From assembly GCA_016281335.1 (NCBI GenBank), contig JAEEIK010000080.1:1-64000 (forward strand): DNA of 64,000 bases, given 5' to 3'. The position numbers were made by a program, and so were the translations under genes. The notes under the pieces are model-generated. The model did no database searches. It was not told the origin of the DNA and saw nothing but the letters and a program-made list of their open reading frames with translations. The stretch is from Lachnospiraceae bacterium (GTDB lineage Bacteria; Bacillota; Clostridia; Lachnospirales; Lachnospiraceae). Below, piece by piece: positions 45,917-55,483 of the stretch. The stretch's first letter is position 1. The number at the start of each line of letters is the position of its first letter.

Positions 45917-46399
45917 ATGAGCAATACCGGATCTGAAGGCGGTCTCGGAGGCAGACGTCCTTTAACCAAGGAACAGATACTGAGACGTACTGTGACCAGG
46001 GAAGAAGTAGCTAAATGGACCTCGGAATTCAGACAGGATGAGATAAAAAGGATGCAGTACTGGGAGAGCAAGGAGACCGTGGATATCTCCGAACCCGGTG
46101 ACCATCATCTTATATTTGCGGGGAAATGGGATGTGTATACAGCAAAGGTCTGGACCATAATAGATCCCAAGCTGGTTCATAAAGCTTATATTTTAAGACC
46201 TGATAAAAATGTAAAATATGAGCTGCATGAGAAAGACGGTATACTGCTTCGTTTCCAGTTTAAGGATGAGGTGCGCATTTACAATGATAAAGGACTTACG
46301 GCAGTAATAGAAGGCCGTGAGATGATGATATTCCAAAAGGGCGATGACGTGATCATCAAGATGGATGAAGAAGCGGCAAGACCCTTAAGGACGCAGTGA
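45917..46399 (+). CDS. Hypothetical protein heading the recU operon
   Basis: Start ATG 45917 (MSNTGSEGGLGGRRPLTKEQ) follows GGGGGG and is preferred over the track's GTG at 45911. The 160-residue protein has a Gly-rich start, a charged helical segment, then a probable beta-rich domain (YELHEKDGILLRFQFKDEVRIYNDKG). No family is recognised. It is separated from recU by only 3 nt, so a role linked to DNA processing or simple co-expression is possible. Confidence 0.75.
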   Translation: MSNTGSEGGLGGRRPLTKEQILRRTVTREEVAKWTSEFRQDEIKRMQYWESKETVDISEPGDHHLIFAGKWDVYTAKVWTIIDPKLVHKAYILRPDKNVKYELHEKDGILLRFQFKDEVRIYNDKGLTAVIEGREMMIFQKGDDVIIKMDEEAARPLRTQ

Positions 46400-46402
46400 T
46401 CT

Positions 46403-46936
46403 ATGGCAACGTGGAATACCAGGGGCTTAAGGGGCTCTACTTTAGAGGAAATGATAAACCGAAGCAATGAGAAGTACAGGGAACAGAAACTGGCTCTCAT
46501 TCAGAAGATCCCCACGCCGATAACGCCGATAGAGATGGACAAGGCAAGCCGGCATATCACACTGGCCTACTTCGATAAGAAGAGTACGGTGGATTATATC
46601 GGAGCGGTGCAGGGCATACCGGTGTGCTTTGATGCAAAGGAATGCAGCGGGAGTACCTTCTCACTGCAGAACATACATGAACACCAGGTGGAGTTCATGA
46701 AGGATTTCGAAGAGCAGGAGGGGGTTGCTTTCTTTCTCATTCATTATACGACTCTGGATGAGATGTATTACCTTAGATTTAAAGAGCTGTACGGATTCTG
46801 GCAGCGGGCGATGGGAGGCGGAAGGAAGAGCTTCAGGCACGAGGAGCTTGATCCGGATTATTTCCTTCCGAAACACAGATCCATACTGGTGCCGTATCTG
46901 GATATGATCAATCTTGATATATCAAAAAGGGGGTAG
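46403..46936 (+). CDS. recU: RecU-type Holliday junction resolvase
   Basis: The 177-residue protein matches RecU: N-terminal NTRGLRGSTLEEMINRSNEKY, then the nuclease core with STVDYIGAVQGIPVCFDAKEC and FSLQNIHEHQVEFMKDF. The acidic residues of the PD-(D/E)xK-like site are present. RecU resolves Holliday junctions in Firmicutes. In many Firmicutes recU sits beside a penicillin-binding protein gene; here it is second in an operon with a sirtuin and ATP-grasp genes. Confidence 0.88.
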   Translation: MATWNTRGLRGSTLEEMINRSNEKYREQKLALIQKIPTPITPIEMDKASRHITLAYFDKKSTVDYIGAVQGIPVCFDAKECSGSTFSLQNIHEHQVEFMKDFEEQEGVAFFLIHYTTLDEMYYLRFKELYGFWQRAMGGGRKSFRHEELDPDYFLPKHRSILVPYLDMINLDISKRG

Positions 46937-46941
46937 GGGTT

Positions 46942-47688
46942 ATGAATATTGATGTAGCTAAGCTGCAGGAACTCATCGACGGTTCCGACAATATCGTTTT
47001 CTTCGGCGGCGCCGGGGTGTCCACCGAAAGCGGCATTAAAGATTTCAGGAGTGTGGACGGGCTCTATCATATGAAGTTCAAGTATCCGCCCGAGACCATG
47101 CTTTCACATACCTTCTATGTTTCCCATAAGGAAGAGTTTTTTGAGTTTTATAACGATAAGCTTTTGGAGTGCACCTGCGGTCCTAATCCGGCCAAGCCCA
47201 ATGCAGCGCATCTTAAGCTTGCGGAACTGGAGAAGGCAGGTAAATTAAAGGCCGTGATCACCCAGAACATAGACGGTCTGCATCAGGCTGCAGGCAGTAA
47301 GAACGTGCTGGAACTTCACGGAAGCGTGCTCCGCAACTACTGCGAGAAATGCGGAAAGAGCTTTGAGGCTTCCTATCTCTATAATGCAGGCGGAGTACCT
47401 AAATGTGATAAGTGCGGCGGAGACATCAAGCCTGACGTAGTGCTTTATGAAGAAGGACTCGATAATGATATCATGAGCCGTTCGGTAAGGGCGATCGCTG
47501 AGGCCGATATGCTGATCATCGGCGGAACGTCACTGGTCGTGTATCCCGCTGCAGGTCTTGTTGATTATTACAGAGGCAACAAACTGGTACTTATAAACAG
47601 AGACGAAACGGCAAGGGACGGCATTGCGGATTACAGTCTGCACGGCAATATCGGAGAAGTCTTTTCACAGATAAAGGTTGAGGTATAA
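46942..47688 (+). CDS. cobB: NAD-dependent protein deacylase (Sir2 family)
   Basis: The 248-residue sirtuin has GAGVSTESGIKDFRS (NAD binding), TQNIDGLHQAAG, the catalytic His in LELHGSVLRNYC, two CxxC pairs (CEKCGKS, CDKCGGD) for zinc, and IGGTSLVVYPAAG. It removes acyl groups from lysines using NAD. The spacing to recU is 5 nt with a G-rich ribosome site. Complete by length. Confidence 0.95.
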   Translation: MNIDVAKLQELIDGSDNIVFFGGAGVSTESGIKDFRSVDGLYHMKFKYPPETMLSHTFYVSHKEEFFEFYNDKLLECTCGPNPAKPNAAHLKLAELEKAGKLKAVITQNIDGLHQAAGSKNVLELHGSVLRNYCEKCGKSFEASYLYNAGGVPKCDKCGGDIKPDVVLYEEGLDNDIMSRSVRAIAEADMLIIGGTSLVVYPAAGLVDYYRGNKLVLINRDETARDGIADYSLHGNIGEVFSQIKVEV

Positions 47689-47690
47689 GG

Positions 47691-48638
47691 ATGAACGGCT
47701 GGCTGGTAGTCAATGAATTTGTAATGACGGATAAGTTTAATGAACTTTTTTCAATGCTGTTCAAGGCCGCAATGGCTGAAAATATAGAGCTTACCAAGCG
47801 CAGCAACTCGGAGATATGGACCATGCTGGGTTCCTGTAACTACAGGCTCTACGATTTCTTCACCACCGGCTGTACCTTTGAAAAAGATGGAGCATCGATG
47901 GTGGTGTCTGCAGCGGACATAGGTCTGGAGATGCCGGATTTCATACTGTTCTGGGACAAGGATGTACGTCTTGCATTTGAACTGGAAAGACAGGGAATGA
48001 AAGTATTCAATTCCGCCCAGTCTATCGCTGACTGTGATGACAAGGCGGTGACTTTCCTGAAACTTGCAGCTGCCGGGCTAAAGCAGCCGGATACTTATAT
48101 CTCTCCGAAGAAGTTCCATACAGACGGACTCTTCGATAAGAAGTTTCTGGACATGGCAGGAAGCAGACTCGGCTTTCCCTGTGTGGTAAAAGAAAATTTC
48201 GGTTCTTTCGGGCAGCAGGTATATCTTGCAATGGACAGAAAGCAGCTGGAAGAATTCGTGATAACACTTGGTGACAGACCTTATATAATTCAGGAATATG
48301 TATTCTCTTCCAAGGGACGCGATGTACGTCTTGAGGTGGTGGGAGATCAGGTAGTTGCTGCGATGCAGCGCAGCAATCCCATGGACTTCAGGGCCAATAT
48401 CACTAACGGCGGCACGATGCAGCCTTACAATCCCACAAAGGAACAGGCTAAGATGGCTGTGGAAGCCTGCAAGGCTTTAGGCCTTGATTTTGCAGGCGTT
48501 GACATACTCTTCGGACCGGGCGAGAAGCCGCTGCTCTGTGAAGTAAATTCCAATGCGCATTTCAAGAATCTCTTTGATTGCACGGGGATCAATGCTGCTG
48601 AGTATATCATCAGATATATAAAGAGTAAGCTTTCATGA
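47691..48638 (+). CDS. RimK-like ATP-grasp ligase A
   Basis: The 315-residue protein shows an ATP-grasp domain from about residue 100: DKAVTFLKLAAAGLKQPDTY, FPCVVKENFGSFGQQVYLA, YIIQEYVFSSKGRDVRLEVVG and the metal site GVDILFGPGEKPLLCEVNSNAHFKN. RimK-like enzymes join amino acids to carboxylates. The N-terminal ~95 residues are a lid or substrate domain. It overlaps the next ATP-grasp gene by 4 nt. The two share plan but are clearly diverged, so they may act on successive steps or as a heteromer. Confidence 0.85.
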   Translation: MNGWLVVNEFVMTDKFNELFSMLFKAAMAENIELTKRSNSEIWTMLGSCNYRLYDFFTTGCTFEKDGASMVVSAADIGLEMPDFILFWDKDVRLAFELERQGMKVFNSAQSIADCDDKAVTFLKLAAAGLKQPDTYISPKKFHTDGLFDKKFLDMAGSRLGFPCVVKENFGSFGQQVYLAMDRKQLEEFVITLGDRPYIIQEYVFSSKGRDVRLEVVGDQVVAAMQRSNPMDFRANITNGGTMQPYNPTKEQAKMAVEACKALGLDFAGVDILFGPGEKPLLCEVNSNAHFKNLFDCTGINAAEYIIRYIKSKLS

Positions 48639-49414
48639 AAGCGCTGATCCTTTACCGGAAAGAGGATGCGCTTAAAAACAGAGAGTATATCAGGCTATTT
48701 GCAGAGGAATTCGAAAAGAGGGGAGTGGGATTTTCTCTTGCATATACCGACAATCTTGAAAATGCAGAGCTGCCGGATATTGTGATAAACCGTGCGAGAT
48801 CTCTTCGTGCGGCTTATTTTTTTGAAGAGCGGGGTGTGAGGGTATCCAATCCTTCGGAAGTGTGCAGGCTCGGAAATGATAAATTTCTTGCATATGAGGC
48901 CGCAAAGGAAAAAGGCGTGCCGGTGATGAAGACAAGTCTTAATGCCGATGAGATACCAATACCCTGTGTGGTAAAGACGCTTGACGGACACGGCGGAAGC
49001 GAAGTGTTTATTGCTTCGGATGAAAAGGATCGTTTGGAGATAATAAAGAAACTTGAAGGCAGGAAACTTTTGTTTCAGGAAGTATGCGACACTCCCGGAA
49101 GAGACTTAAGGATCTACGTTGTGGGAAATCGCATAGTTGCCGGAATGATGCGTTCCTCCGATAAGGATTTCAGAAGTAATTACAGCCTTGGCGGAAGAGC
49201 AAAGAGGCATGAGCTGACTCCGGAAGAAGTGAGGGTAGCTATGCAGGTCATGGAAGGGCTTAAGATCGACCATGCCGCAATCGACCTGATCTATCATAAG
49301 GGACATCCTGTTTTCAACGAGCTGGAGGATGCGGCGGGTTCACGCATGCTTTATGCAAATACCGATATTGATATAGTAAAGATGTACGTGGAAGAACTGA
49401 TGAGGAATATATGA
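48635..49414 (+). CDS. RimK-like ATP-grasp ligase B
   Basis: The 259-residue protein is a shorter ATP-grasp enzyme: DKFLAYEAAKEKGVPVMKT, IPCVVKTLDGHGGSEVFIA, LFQEVCDTPGRDLRIYVVGN, MMRSSDKDFRSNYSLGG and the metal-site end HPVFNELEDAAGSRMLY. The ELEDAAG in place of the usual EVNxxPG is a small departure at the metal site. It is coupled to ligase A and to the exonuclease gene by ATGA overlaps. Confidence 0.85.
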   Translation: MKALILYRKEDALKNREYIRLFAEEFEKRGVGFSLAYTDNLENAELPDIVINRARSLRAAYFFEERGVRVSNPSEVCRLGNDKFLAYEAAKEKGVPVMKTSLNADEIPIPCVVKTLDGHGGSEVFIASDEKDRLEIIKKLEGRKLLFQEVCDTPGRDLRIYVVGNRIVAGMMRSSDKDFRSNYSLGGRAKRHELTPEEVRVAMQVMEGLKIDHAAIDLIYHKGHPVFNELEDAAGSRMLYANTDIDIVKMYVEELMRNI

Positions 49415-50331
49415 ACTACATTGTATTTGACCTTGAATGGAACCAGCCGGAGGACGGACTGAAAACCGAAGAGAGACTGCTTCCTTTTGAGATAATCGAA
49501 ATAGGCGCCGTTAAACTTAATGAAGAGCTGGAGCCGGTATCGAAGTTCAATAGGCTGATAAAGCCGCAGGTATACGATACGATCAACTGGCGCATAAGAA
49601 AGATGCTGGAATTGAAACCGGGCGAACTGGAAAAAGGAACGCCTTTTCCCGAAGCGGCAGCGGAGTTCCTTGAATGGTGCGGCAGCGACTATGTTTTCTG
49701 CACCTGGGGATCCCAGGACCTTACGGAGCTTCAGCGCAATCTGAATTATTATGATATGCCGGAATTAAGCGACAGACCGATCAAATACATGAACGTGCAG
49801 AAGATGTACGGAGCAATGAACGGGATGCCCTCGCAGACCAGGGCTTTGGAAGGCGCGGTGGATGCGTTGGGTATAGATAAGGATGAGCCTTTTCACAGAG
49901 CCTATGCCGATGCCTATTACACTTCAAAGGTGCTAAGGCTGATACCCGAAGAGATACGCAGGAAGTATAAAGCCTATGATGTATATCATCTGCCGAAGTC
50001 CAGGAAGACGCAGTTAAAGCTTAAAGAGGGAGAGAAGGATATACTGATATCTACTGCCTATCCGACTAAGGAAGCGCTGATGGAGGACGGGATATTCACG
50101 GCCCTGCACTGTGTGAACTGCAGCGGCAAGGCAGTGAAGCAGAGGATCAGATGGCATACGCTGAACCAAAAGGTATATGATGCTGCAGGCAGATGTAAGG
50201 ATCATGGTTACCTGGCTTCCAGAATAAAGATCAAGCACAGTGATGACGGTGCGGTATACGGTGAGAAAACCACGCATTACATCACTGAGGAAGAGTTCCT
50301 GGAAATGAAGAAGAACGTTAAGAAAAAATAA
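49411..50331 (+). CDS. DEDDh 3'-5' exonuclease
   Basis: The 306-residue protein begins YIVFDLEWNQ (Exo I, with D and E metal ligands), has FCTWGSQDLTEL (Exo II) and ends the fold with HRAYADAYYTSKVLRL (Exo III, H and D). A C-terminal extension of about 120 residues (HCVNCSGKAVKQRIRWHT) may bind nucleic acid. KapD-like or polymerase-proofreading-like roles are possible. Last gene of the recU operon. Confidence 0.88.
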   Translation: MNYIVFDLEWNQPEDGLKTEERLLPFEIIEIGAVKLNEELEPVSKFNRLIKPQVYDTINWRIRKMLELKPGELEKGTPFPEAAAEFLEWCGSDYVFCTWGSQDLTELQRNLNYYDMPELSDRPIKYMNVQKMYGAMNGMPSQTRALEGAVDALGIDKDEPFHRAYADAYYTSKVLRLIPEEIRRKYKAYDVYHLPKSRKTQLKLKEGEKDILISTAYPTKEALMEDGIFTALHCVNCSGKAVKQRIRWHTLNQKVYDAAGRCKDHGYLASRIKIKHSDDGAVYGEKTTHYITEEEFLEMKKNVKKK

Positions 50332-50359
50332 AAGCCGCAGGACTGGTCCCGCGGCTTTT
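50331..50359. terminator. Terminator between recU operon and chemoreceptor gene
   Basis: AAAGCCGC pairs with GCGGCTTT, and inside it GGAC pairs with GTCC. It is followed by T on the plus side and A-rich sequence on the other, so it can serve both convergent genes. Confidence 0.88.
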
Positions 50360-50376
50360 GCCTGACTTAAAGTTGT

Positions 50377-52842
50377 TTACAGATTGAATCTTTCTATGAT
50401 CTCGTTTAGATCGGAAACGGCCTGCTTACAGCTGTCCGCTTTGGAAAGGCTTTCGGAGGTCTCATCCGACAGCTCATTGGTGCGCTCAGCTATGCCGGTA
50501 ACTCCGTAGGTCGTATCGTTGACGGTAGAGTCGATGCCGGATATAGCGCCTGCGATCTTCTCGATCTCTTTCGTAAGATTCTCAATGCTGTTCTTGATAT
50601 TGTTCATGCTGTCGCCGAAGGTATCTGCGTCATCTTTGTACTGTACGCTGACTTCGCCGAACTTCTGGTAATCGGAAAGTACGTTGGTCTCAAGGAAAGA
50701 AGTGGTCTGGGTCAGACAGTCGCTCATCTTATCAACCGCACTGTTTACTTCGGTAACTATGGTGCCTATGTTCTTGACGGTTTCGGAAGTCTGGGTTGCC
50801 AGATTGCTTATCTCTGATGCAACGACTGCAAAACCGCGGCCTGCCTCACCTGCTCTTGCAGCTTCTATCGAAGCGTTAAGGGCAAGGAGTCCTGTCTGTG
50901 AGGATATTGCCATGATGGCGTTGGCCAGTTCGTTGATCTTGTTAACGGCCTTGGATGCCTGAATGGCTTCTTCGGATTTGACCTTGACATCCTCATACAT
51001 CTCTATTGTCTCTTTGCTTGCCTTATCGGTAGTGGCAGCCAGCTCGGTGGCGCGTCTGTAAACCTCGCCTGAAAGCTGTGAACCCTGTTCAGCGAGAGAA
51101 TCTATGCCACGTGCGCTTTCCTGTATGTTTTCGACATTCTGGTTGATCATGGTAGTTGCAGCTGCGGTCTCCTGCATTGCAGCAGCCAGATCCTGTGCGG
51201 TAGAGGAATTGTCGACACATACCGTTCCGACTTTCTCTATAGTCTGGCGCAGATCATCCACGTTTTCGTCTATGCTTGCTCCGGTAGAAGACATGTTCTC
51301 TACCATCTCTCTTAAGTTGCTTCTGGTCTGGGCCAGAGCTTTTGCGATCATGCCGACCTCATCTTTTCTTGCAACAAGAGATGCGGAATCGGGACTCGGT
51401 GTAAAGTCGAACTCTGCCGTTTTGTTGATAACGGGAACGAGTTTGCCGAGAGCCAGAAGCATGAAGACAGTAAAGAATGCTACCAGGACTATGGCAACTA
51501 TGAGACTTACGATACCGTATACCATAAGGGCCCTTCTCATGCTGGTAACGCCTGCCATCATCACGTCCTTATCAGCGGTAACGATGACTATATTACCGCT
51601 CTTTGTAAAGGCATAGCCGGCAACCTTGTAAGCGCCTTTGTATTCGTAAGCACAGGAACCGTCTTCCACGGTCTTGCCGGCCTGGAGATCCTCAACTATG
51701 CCTTTGACTGCGGCATTTTCAACGGGCTGTCCGATCTTCTCGGGATTTTTGTGATAGAGCATGGTGCCGTCGGGAGATACCATGTAAGCATAGGAACCTT
51801 CAACACCCGACATCTCTATCTCGCCGATCAGCTTGTCATAATCGATCCTGATCAGCTTGTCATAATCCGCGGTAACAAGAACGATATTGCCGTCTGAACT
51901 GAAGGAGTAGCCTGCAAGCTTGAGAGCACCCTTATATTCGTAGATGCAGTATCCGTCTTCGACGGTCTTGCCGGCCTGGAGATCGGCAACGATGCCTTTG
52001 ACTGCGGCATTCTCAACGGGCTGTCCGATCTTGTCGGGATTGGTGTGCCAGAGCATGGTACCGTCCGGGGACACCATGTAAGCATAGGAACCTTCAACAC
52101 CGTCGATCGCTATGTTGCCGAGAAGCGTATCATAATCGATCTTCATGAATTTATCGTAATCTGCGGTAACGATGAGGATGTTGCCGTCTGACGTGAAAGC
52201 ATAGCCGGCCAGCTTGAGCGCTCCTTTGTATTCGTAGAGGCAGGAGCCGTCTTCCACGGTCTTGCCTGCTTTCAGATCTTCAACGATGCCTTTAACTGCT
52301 GCATTCTCCACCGGGTTGCCTATCTTTTCCGGGGTGGGATGCCAGAGCATGGTGCCGGTGGGTGATACCATATATGCATAAGAACCTTCCACATCCTTGA
52401 TGTTTACTTCTTTCAGGGTCTTATCCAGTTCTTTGGTGGTGAGAGCTTCTTCGGCATTTGCAGCGGCAATATTAAGGCTTTTTGCCACTTCTATGGCCAT
52501 ATTGAGCGCATATGCCTGATATATGGTTTCGCCGAACTGTTTTGAGAAATCAATGGAGATCGCCGCTTCTTCGGCAAGGTTCTTGGCGTAGCCGCCGTAA
52601 GCCTGCTCTCCGAATTCGGTTGCGAAATCAACGCCTATTGCCGCTTCTTCGGCAAGGTTCTGTGCATAGTTCAGATAAGTCTGCTCCATGGCGCCCGAAG
52701 CGCGTCTTGTAGCCGCGATGACCTGTATCACAACGGTTATAAGGACTATGGCGCTGATAAGAATGGTGATCTTGGTGCTCATCCTCGATAATACGGGAGG
52801 ACGGTTTTTGAAAAGCGATTTTCTTGATGTTTCTGAAGACAT
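50377..52842 (-). CDS. Methyl-accepting chemotaxis protein with triplicated sensor domain
   Basis: The 821-residue receptor has a membrane helix at 24-44 and an outer region to about 435. A second helix (about 438-466), HAMP-like segment and signalling domain with the hairpin tip [22 protein letters not shown] follow. The outer region is unusual. The phrase [16 protein letters not shown] begins at residues 151, 249 and 347, an exact 98-residue period of a Cache/PAS-like unit. Before it a helical unit of about 26 residues ([15 protein letters not shown]) repeats three times (56-132). It should control CheA and thus motility. AAAGGGGG precedes the ATG. Confidence 0.95.
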   Translation of the reverse strand: MSSETSRKSLFKNRPPVLSRMSTKITILISAIVLITVVIQVIAATRRASGAMEQTYLNYAQNLAEEAAIGVDFATEFGEQAYGGYAKNLAEEAAISIDFSKQFGETIYQAYALNMAIEVAKSLNIAAANAEEALTTKELDKTLKEVNIKDVEGSYAYMVSPTGTMLWHPTPEKIGNPVENAAVKGIVEDLKAGKTVEDGSCLYEYKGALKLAGYAFTSDGNILIVTADYDKFMKIDYDTLLGNIAIDGVEGSYAYMVSPDGTMLWHTNPDKIGQPVENAAVKGIVADLQAGKTVEDGYCIYEYKGALKLAGYSFSSDGNIVLVTADYDKLIRIDYDKLIGEIEMSGVEGSYAYMVSPDGTMLYHKNPEKIGQPVENAAVKGIVEDLQAGKTVEDGSCAYEYKGAYKVAGYAFTKSGNIVIVTADKDVMMAGVTSMRRALMVYGIVSLIVAIVLVAFFTVFMLLALGKLVPVINKTAEFDFTPSPDSASLVARKDEVGMIAKALAQTRSNLREMVENMSSTGASIDENVDDLRQTIEKVGTVCVDNSSTAQDLAAAMQETAAATTMINQNVENIQESARGIDSLAEQGSQLSGEVYRRATELAATTDKASKETIEMYEDVKVKSEEAIQASKAVNKINELANAIMAISSQTGLLALNASIEAARAGEAGRGFAVVASEISNLATQTSETVKNIGTIVTEVNSAVDKMSDCLTQTTSFLETNVLSDYQKFGEVSVQYKDDADTFGDSMNNIKNSIENLTKEIEKIAGAISGIDSTVNDTTYGVTGIAERTNELSDETSESLSKADSCKQAVSDLNEIIERFNL

Positions 52843-52917
52843 GAGTAATACCCCCTTTAGTTTCTTTTTTTCATCGATCTCAGAACATAAAATATCAGAT
52901 ATATTATATCACCAATT

Positions 52918-52954
52918 AAAAAAACGACAAAACTTTTTTCGTTTTGTCGTTTTT
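52918..52954 (-). terminator. Rho-independent terminator of the 796-aa protein gene
   Basis: AAAACGACAAAAC pairs with GTTTTGTCGTTTT around a short loop and on the minus strand runs into TTTTTTT. It isolates the 796-aa gene from the chemoreceptor gene. Confidence 0.9.
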
Positions 52955-52973
52955 CTTATGCTTGGAATATATC

Positions 52974-55364
52974 TCAGCGTCTTCTTCCGCCTGCAGCAGG
53001 GGGGGCAGGAGCATTTGCGGCTTCTCTGGCGCGTCTTTCCGCCATCCTCTGATCATGGGCCTCCATCATCTTTTCGAGATCGCCATCTTTATCTTTATAA
53101 GGATTCTTGCTTTTATGTTCCATGCCTTCAAGTTCCATCAGTCTGTCCAGACTGGTCGGCTTTCTCGGGATGGGTTTGCGGCTCATTTCTTCCTTCGGCT
53201 GTTTAGGAAGGGGCGTGGTAACGGGCTCCTTTCCGATCTGGTATTCACGGAAGCTTCTGCTGTAACGGGCTTCCTCTTTCATAAGGGCATCGATGCCGGG
53301 ATCTGCGACCGTAAGAGGATCCTCCGAGATCATGCGTCTCTTGTCGTAATTCTTGGGAAGATACCAGGTACTCTCACCCTCAAGATGCTGGGCTGTGGTA
53401 GTGAGTACGGCCAGTGTGAAGTTCTTTCTGTCGAGACCTCTCTGAGTCTTCTTTGTCTTGCCCTCCACTTCCATATCGGCATACTTGGCGGCAGCCTGGA
53501 AAGCATCCGTAAAAAGCTTTGACATTTCGGCCTGGGCTGCAGGATCTTTCTGGTCATAGCCCTGAACGGCGCGTTCATGTATTTTGGTGACAGCCTGATA
53601 CATGGCTTTATACTCGTCCGAATCCTTGTGGAGACGGCTCTGATCCGCTTTCATTCTGGCAAAGAGGTCTTCCATTGCCTGTACCCGGTCCATGGTTATA
53701 CCTGAGAGAACATCCAGGGCAGCATTGCCGGCTGCCAGTGCATCGGCAGTTACCGGATCGGCATTCTGCTTTGCGCGTTCACTCATATAACGTACATCGA
53801 TGGATCTCATGGCAGGATCACTGCTTGCATCTATACGTGACAGACATTCTTCCAGACTGGCTTTAAGGTCGGCATATACTTCGGGTTTGATCATGCTTAT
53901 GGTTCCGACCTTGCCTGCGCCTGCGGCGGGTTTTCCGTCGGCAGCAGGCTGGTAGTTAGGATCAACAAAGCTTATATTCTGACAATTACCGGTATTTCTG
54001 GCCATGCCTATCATGCCTTTTGCCGCATCATCACTCATCACGTCGGGCGCGGCAGCTTTGAGAGCGGCTATGACGCTTTCCATCTGCTGGGGTGTACGCG
54101 CGTTTTCAAGTTCCTCTCTTATGCTTGAAGTCAGGGAAAGGGGAGCTGCATTATTAAAGAAGAACTTTCCCTCCATCTCTGCCTTCATTTCGGCCGGAGT
54201 ACCCTGTGAAAGCAGGTTTTTTGTAACGTCTCCGTAAGCAAGATCAGTTTTGGACGGCTGATCACTGCCGAATACTATCGCTTCGGCGTCAATAGAAGCA
54301 AAGCGCTTTGCGGTTTTTTGCGGATCGCTGTCAATGGCAGCAAGGGTGCCGGTTTCGGCAAGTCTGTCATGAACAAGGGGAGCCATCAGAGCAGCTTTGG
54401 CGATCTTGCCGCTATCGAGTATGCCCGTGTAATGCTGGGGGTCGTCGATCTCTCTGCTTCCGTTTATGCTCAGGTTGTAAAGAGCGCTGTCATGATCAAG
54501 ATAACTCAGATTGCGCTGTGTCAGTTCCCACTGTTCACGTTCAAGGGGACCCATCTTATCGTATACGGCTTGCGCTATGGCGCCTTTTAAGCCTTTGGCG
54601 TGCTGGTCGAGTCCCATGCCGAAACTGGAAAGGGCTGTATTGGCTTCGTGATAAAAGGAAGCGATGGAAGCCATTGCAGGACGGACGGTACTCTGGTACT
54701 GCGGATCACTGAAAATGGCTTTGGCCTGCTCCGGTGTTGTTGTGTTGGGATCAGCTCCCATGAGCTCGAGAGCGGTATCCCTGACATTGATGGAGGAGAG
54801 GACTTTTACGGCTCCGCTGATTATGGGGATCATATCTTCTCCGCTGCCTTCTTCCATTACTCTGGCCGTGGTGCCTCCCCTGCTTATCTCGGTTATCTTA
54901 GTGGTCCTGGCACAGGCCGCGATCACTTCCATTGTTGATTCACGTTTAGCTTCTATATCCTTTGTGGGATCCATGGCATCCACAAGAGAAACGCCGGGAT
55001 GCTTTGCCATATAATTAAGTATGGACAGGGTAGAGTATCCCTGAAGCTGCTGGTTATTACCGGTCCCGGCGAGAGAGCTGGTGATAATGCCGGTTTCGCG
55101 AGCCAGCTTTAACTGTTCGAAGGCGGATGCTTTCTGAGCGATCAGCTCTTCTACTTTGGAAGGATCGGCTTTATCCGCATCGGATATGATAGGATCTTCG
55201 TTTATGCTCTTAAGATACATTTTTCGTTCCGGCTCAACTCCGACAGCGGTAAAATCTCCGGATAGCCCGAACAGAGCATTGCGCATACCTTCTTTGGTCA
55301 CTGATAAAATGTCGTGGAAATTTCTTTCGGCGCTTCTGTTTCCCGCCGGTATTGCTTCTCTCAT
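52974..55364 (-). CDS. Large hydrophilic protein of unknown function
   Basis: The 796-residue protein has no signal peptide, membrane helix or recognised motif. It is Ala, Lys, Glu and Asp rich, almost without Cys, and probably mostly helical. The C-terminal 100 residues are Pro/Lys/Arg-rich and low in complexity, ending APAPPAAGGRRR. GGGGGAG lies before the ATG, and an extended -10 (TGC then TATATT, minus strand, 55408-55413) lies upstream. A scaffold, an exported substrate of a dedicated system or a regulator are all possible; nothing chooses among them. Its upstream side faces the 115-bp repeat array. Confidence 0.8.
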   Translation of the reverse strand: MREAIPAGNRSAERNFHDILSVTKEGMRNALFGLSGDFTAVGVEPERKMYLKSINEDPIISDADKADPSKVEELIAQKASAFEQLKLARETGIITSSLAGTGNNQQLQGYSTLSILNYMAKHPGVSLVDAMDPTKDIEAKRESTMEVIAACARTTKITEISRGGTTARVMEEGSGEDMIPIISGAVKVLSSINVRDTALELMGADPNTTTPEQAKAIFSDPQYQSTVRPAMASIASFYHEANTALSSFGMGLDQHAKGLKGAIAQAVYDKMGPLEREQWELTQRNLSYLDHDSALYNLSINGSREIDDPQHYTGILDSGKIAKAALMAPLVHDRLAETGTLAAIDSDPQKTAKRFASIDAEAIVFGSDQPSKTDLAYGDVTKNLLSQGTPAEMKAEMEGKFFFNNAAPLSLTSSIREELENARTPQQMESVIAALKAAAPDVMSDDAAKGMIGMARNTGNCQNISFVDPNYQPAADGKPAAGAGKVGTISMIKPEVYADLKASLEECLSRIDASSDPAMRSIDVRYMSERAKQNADPVTADALAAGNAALDVLSGITMDRVQAMEDLFARMKADQSRLHKDSDEYKAMYQAVTKIHERAVQGYDQKDPAAQAEMSKLFTDAFQAAAKYADMEVEGKTKKTQRGLDRKNFTLAVLTTTAQHLEGESTWYLPKNYDKRRMISEDPLTVADPGIDALMKEEARYSRSFREYQIGKEPVTTPLPKQPKEEMSRKPIPRKPTSLDRLMELEGMEHKSKNPYKDKDGDLEKMMEAHDQRMAERRAREAANAPAPPAAGGRRR

Positions 55365-55483
55365 GATATCTCCCCCTCATATTTGTATGAAAACCGCTAC
55401 ACTGTATAATATAGCACCTACTTTTCAGATTTTTTGAACCTTGCATAATTGTAAGGATGCTGTTTTATAAGATTTTCCGGTTT

